NCBI GenBank assembly: GCA_033439685.1
Contig: JAUEDM010000009.1
Coordinates: 496,001 to 560,000 of the forward strand
Reading direction: 5' to 3'
Origin: Apodospora peruviana
Taxonomy: Eukaryota; Ascomycota; Sordariomycetes; Sordariales; Lasiosphaeriaceae
Length of the DNA stretch: 64,000 bases
The notes under the pieces were generated by a model. That model was not told where the DNA came from, searched no databases, and worked only from the letters and a program-made list of their open reading frames with translations. Position 1 is the first letter of the stretch. Each line of letters starts with the position of its first letter. Below are positions 63,759-64,000 of the stretch, in pieces. The position numbers were made by a program, and so were the translations under genes.

Positions 63759-64000
63759 CTCGAGGGCTAATCTCGGTATATGTGAGGTTGGGTTGGGTTG
63801 GTGATTTGTCTGTTGATTGGGGTGAGCGAGGTGAAATAAATCTCGACACCGAATGCGGAAAGCCTCGACGTCTTTGACGGCTTACACGCGGGACCGACAG
63901 GTGGAGACCGCAACCCACACCAACGTTGAAGCGCAAGGCCCTCACCTCAATGGTTTATTGGGTTAGGTAAGAAAGTTTCAATGGCTGACAGTTATGGCAT

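Noticed and set aside
1..64000. Reassigned TAG codon as a genome-wide explanation for in-frame stops
   Set aside because: Intact genes here (for example DUF1996 and the 2034 gene) end at TAG, other broken frames have TGA and TAA, and frameshifts accompany most of the stops.
1..64000. CRISPR array, rRNA or intact transposase/reverse transcriptase
   Set aside because: No regularly spaced repeats, rRNA blocks, DDE motifs or YXDD motifs were found in any frame.

Overview
The window is nuclear DNA of a filamentous ascomycete (Pezizomycotina; Sordariomycetes is my guess, not shown by the sequence). The evidence is the short introns (about 50-140 nt, GTAWGT-type donors, CTAAC or CTGAC branch sites, YAG acceptors), single-gene transcription units on both strands, CT-rich leaders, and fungal-only families: Whi5/Nrm1, DUF1996, a Ser-rich cupredoxin, fungal F-box proteins and aminoglycoside-phosphotransferase (APH)-like proteins. 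I see no RNA gene, CRISPR array or intact transposon. Coordinates of spliced genes come from exons I joined by eye.

Layout. 0-7 kb: a left-edge fragment, an unrecognised minus-strand gene whose TAG stop is followed by 85 more open codons, and a Whi5/Nrm1-type cell-cycle repressor. 9-20 kb: a secreted GH18-like protein, a wrecked F-box gene, a fatty-acid-hydroxylase-family membrane enzyme, a glycine-zipper protein, a coiled-coil protein and an extended SDR reductase. 21-29 kb: two small secreted cysteine-rich proteins visible only after splicing, a broken GMC oxidoreductase between them, a secreted DUF1996 protein and a 2OG-Fe(II) oxygenase. 29-42 kb is gene-poor and relic-rich: a decayed repeat protein, a small Cys-rich protein, a mosaic of fragments of three nuclear housekeeping genes (Yra1/ALYREF, NHP6 and SUB2) and a broken APH-like gene. 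42-44 kb: a GPI-type cupredoxin and an atypical SDR. 45-52 kb: a heavily decayed unrecognised gene, a possible small membrane protein and a broken SGNH hydrolase. 52-64 kb: intact genes for a coiled-coil protein, a probable N-myristoylated small protein, a GNAT acetyltransferase, a dynamin-like GTPase and a GT4 glycosyltransferase.

The genes do not form an obvious pathway. The strongest pattern is the contrast between intact genes (Whi5, SDRs, DUF1996, dynamin, GT4) and inactivated members of expandable families (F-box, GMC, APH, SGNH). The latter carry one-base frameshifts and nonsense codons, most of them explainable by a single C-to-T change. Frameshifts confined to such families argue for real decay rather than a uniformly poor assembly, but read data would be needed to settle this. 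The most unusual items are the Yra1/NHP6/SUB2 fragment mosaic at 35.8-36.5 kb, the repeat-protein relic at 32-33.8 kb, and the small secreted protein at 21.2 kb with mirror-symmetric cysteine spacing (3-6-9-6-3).
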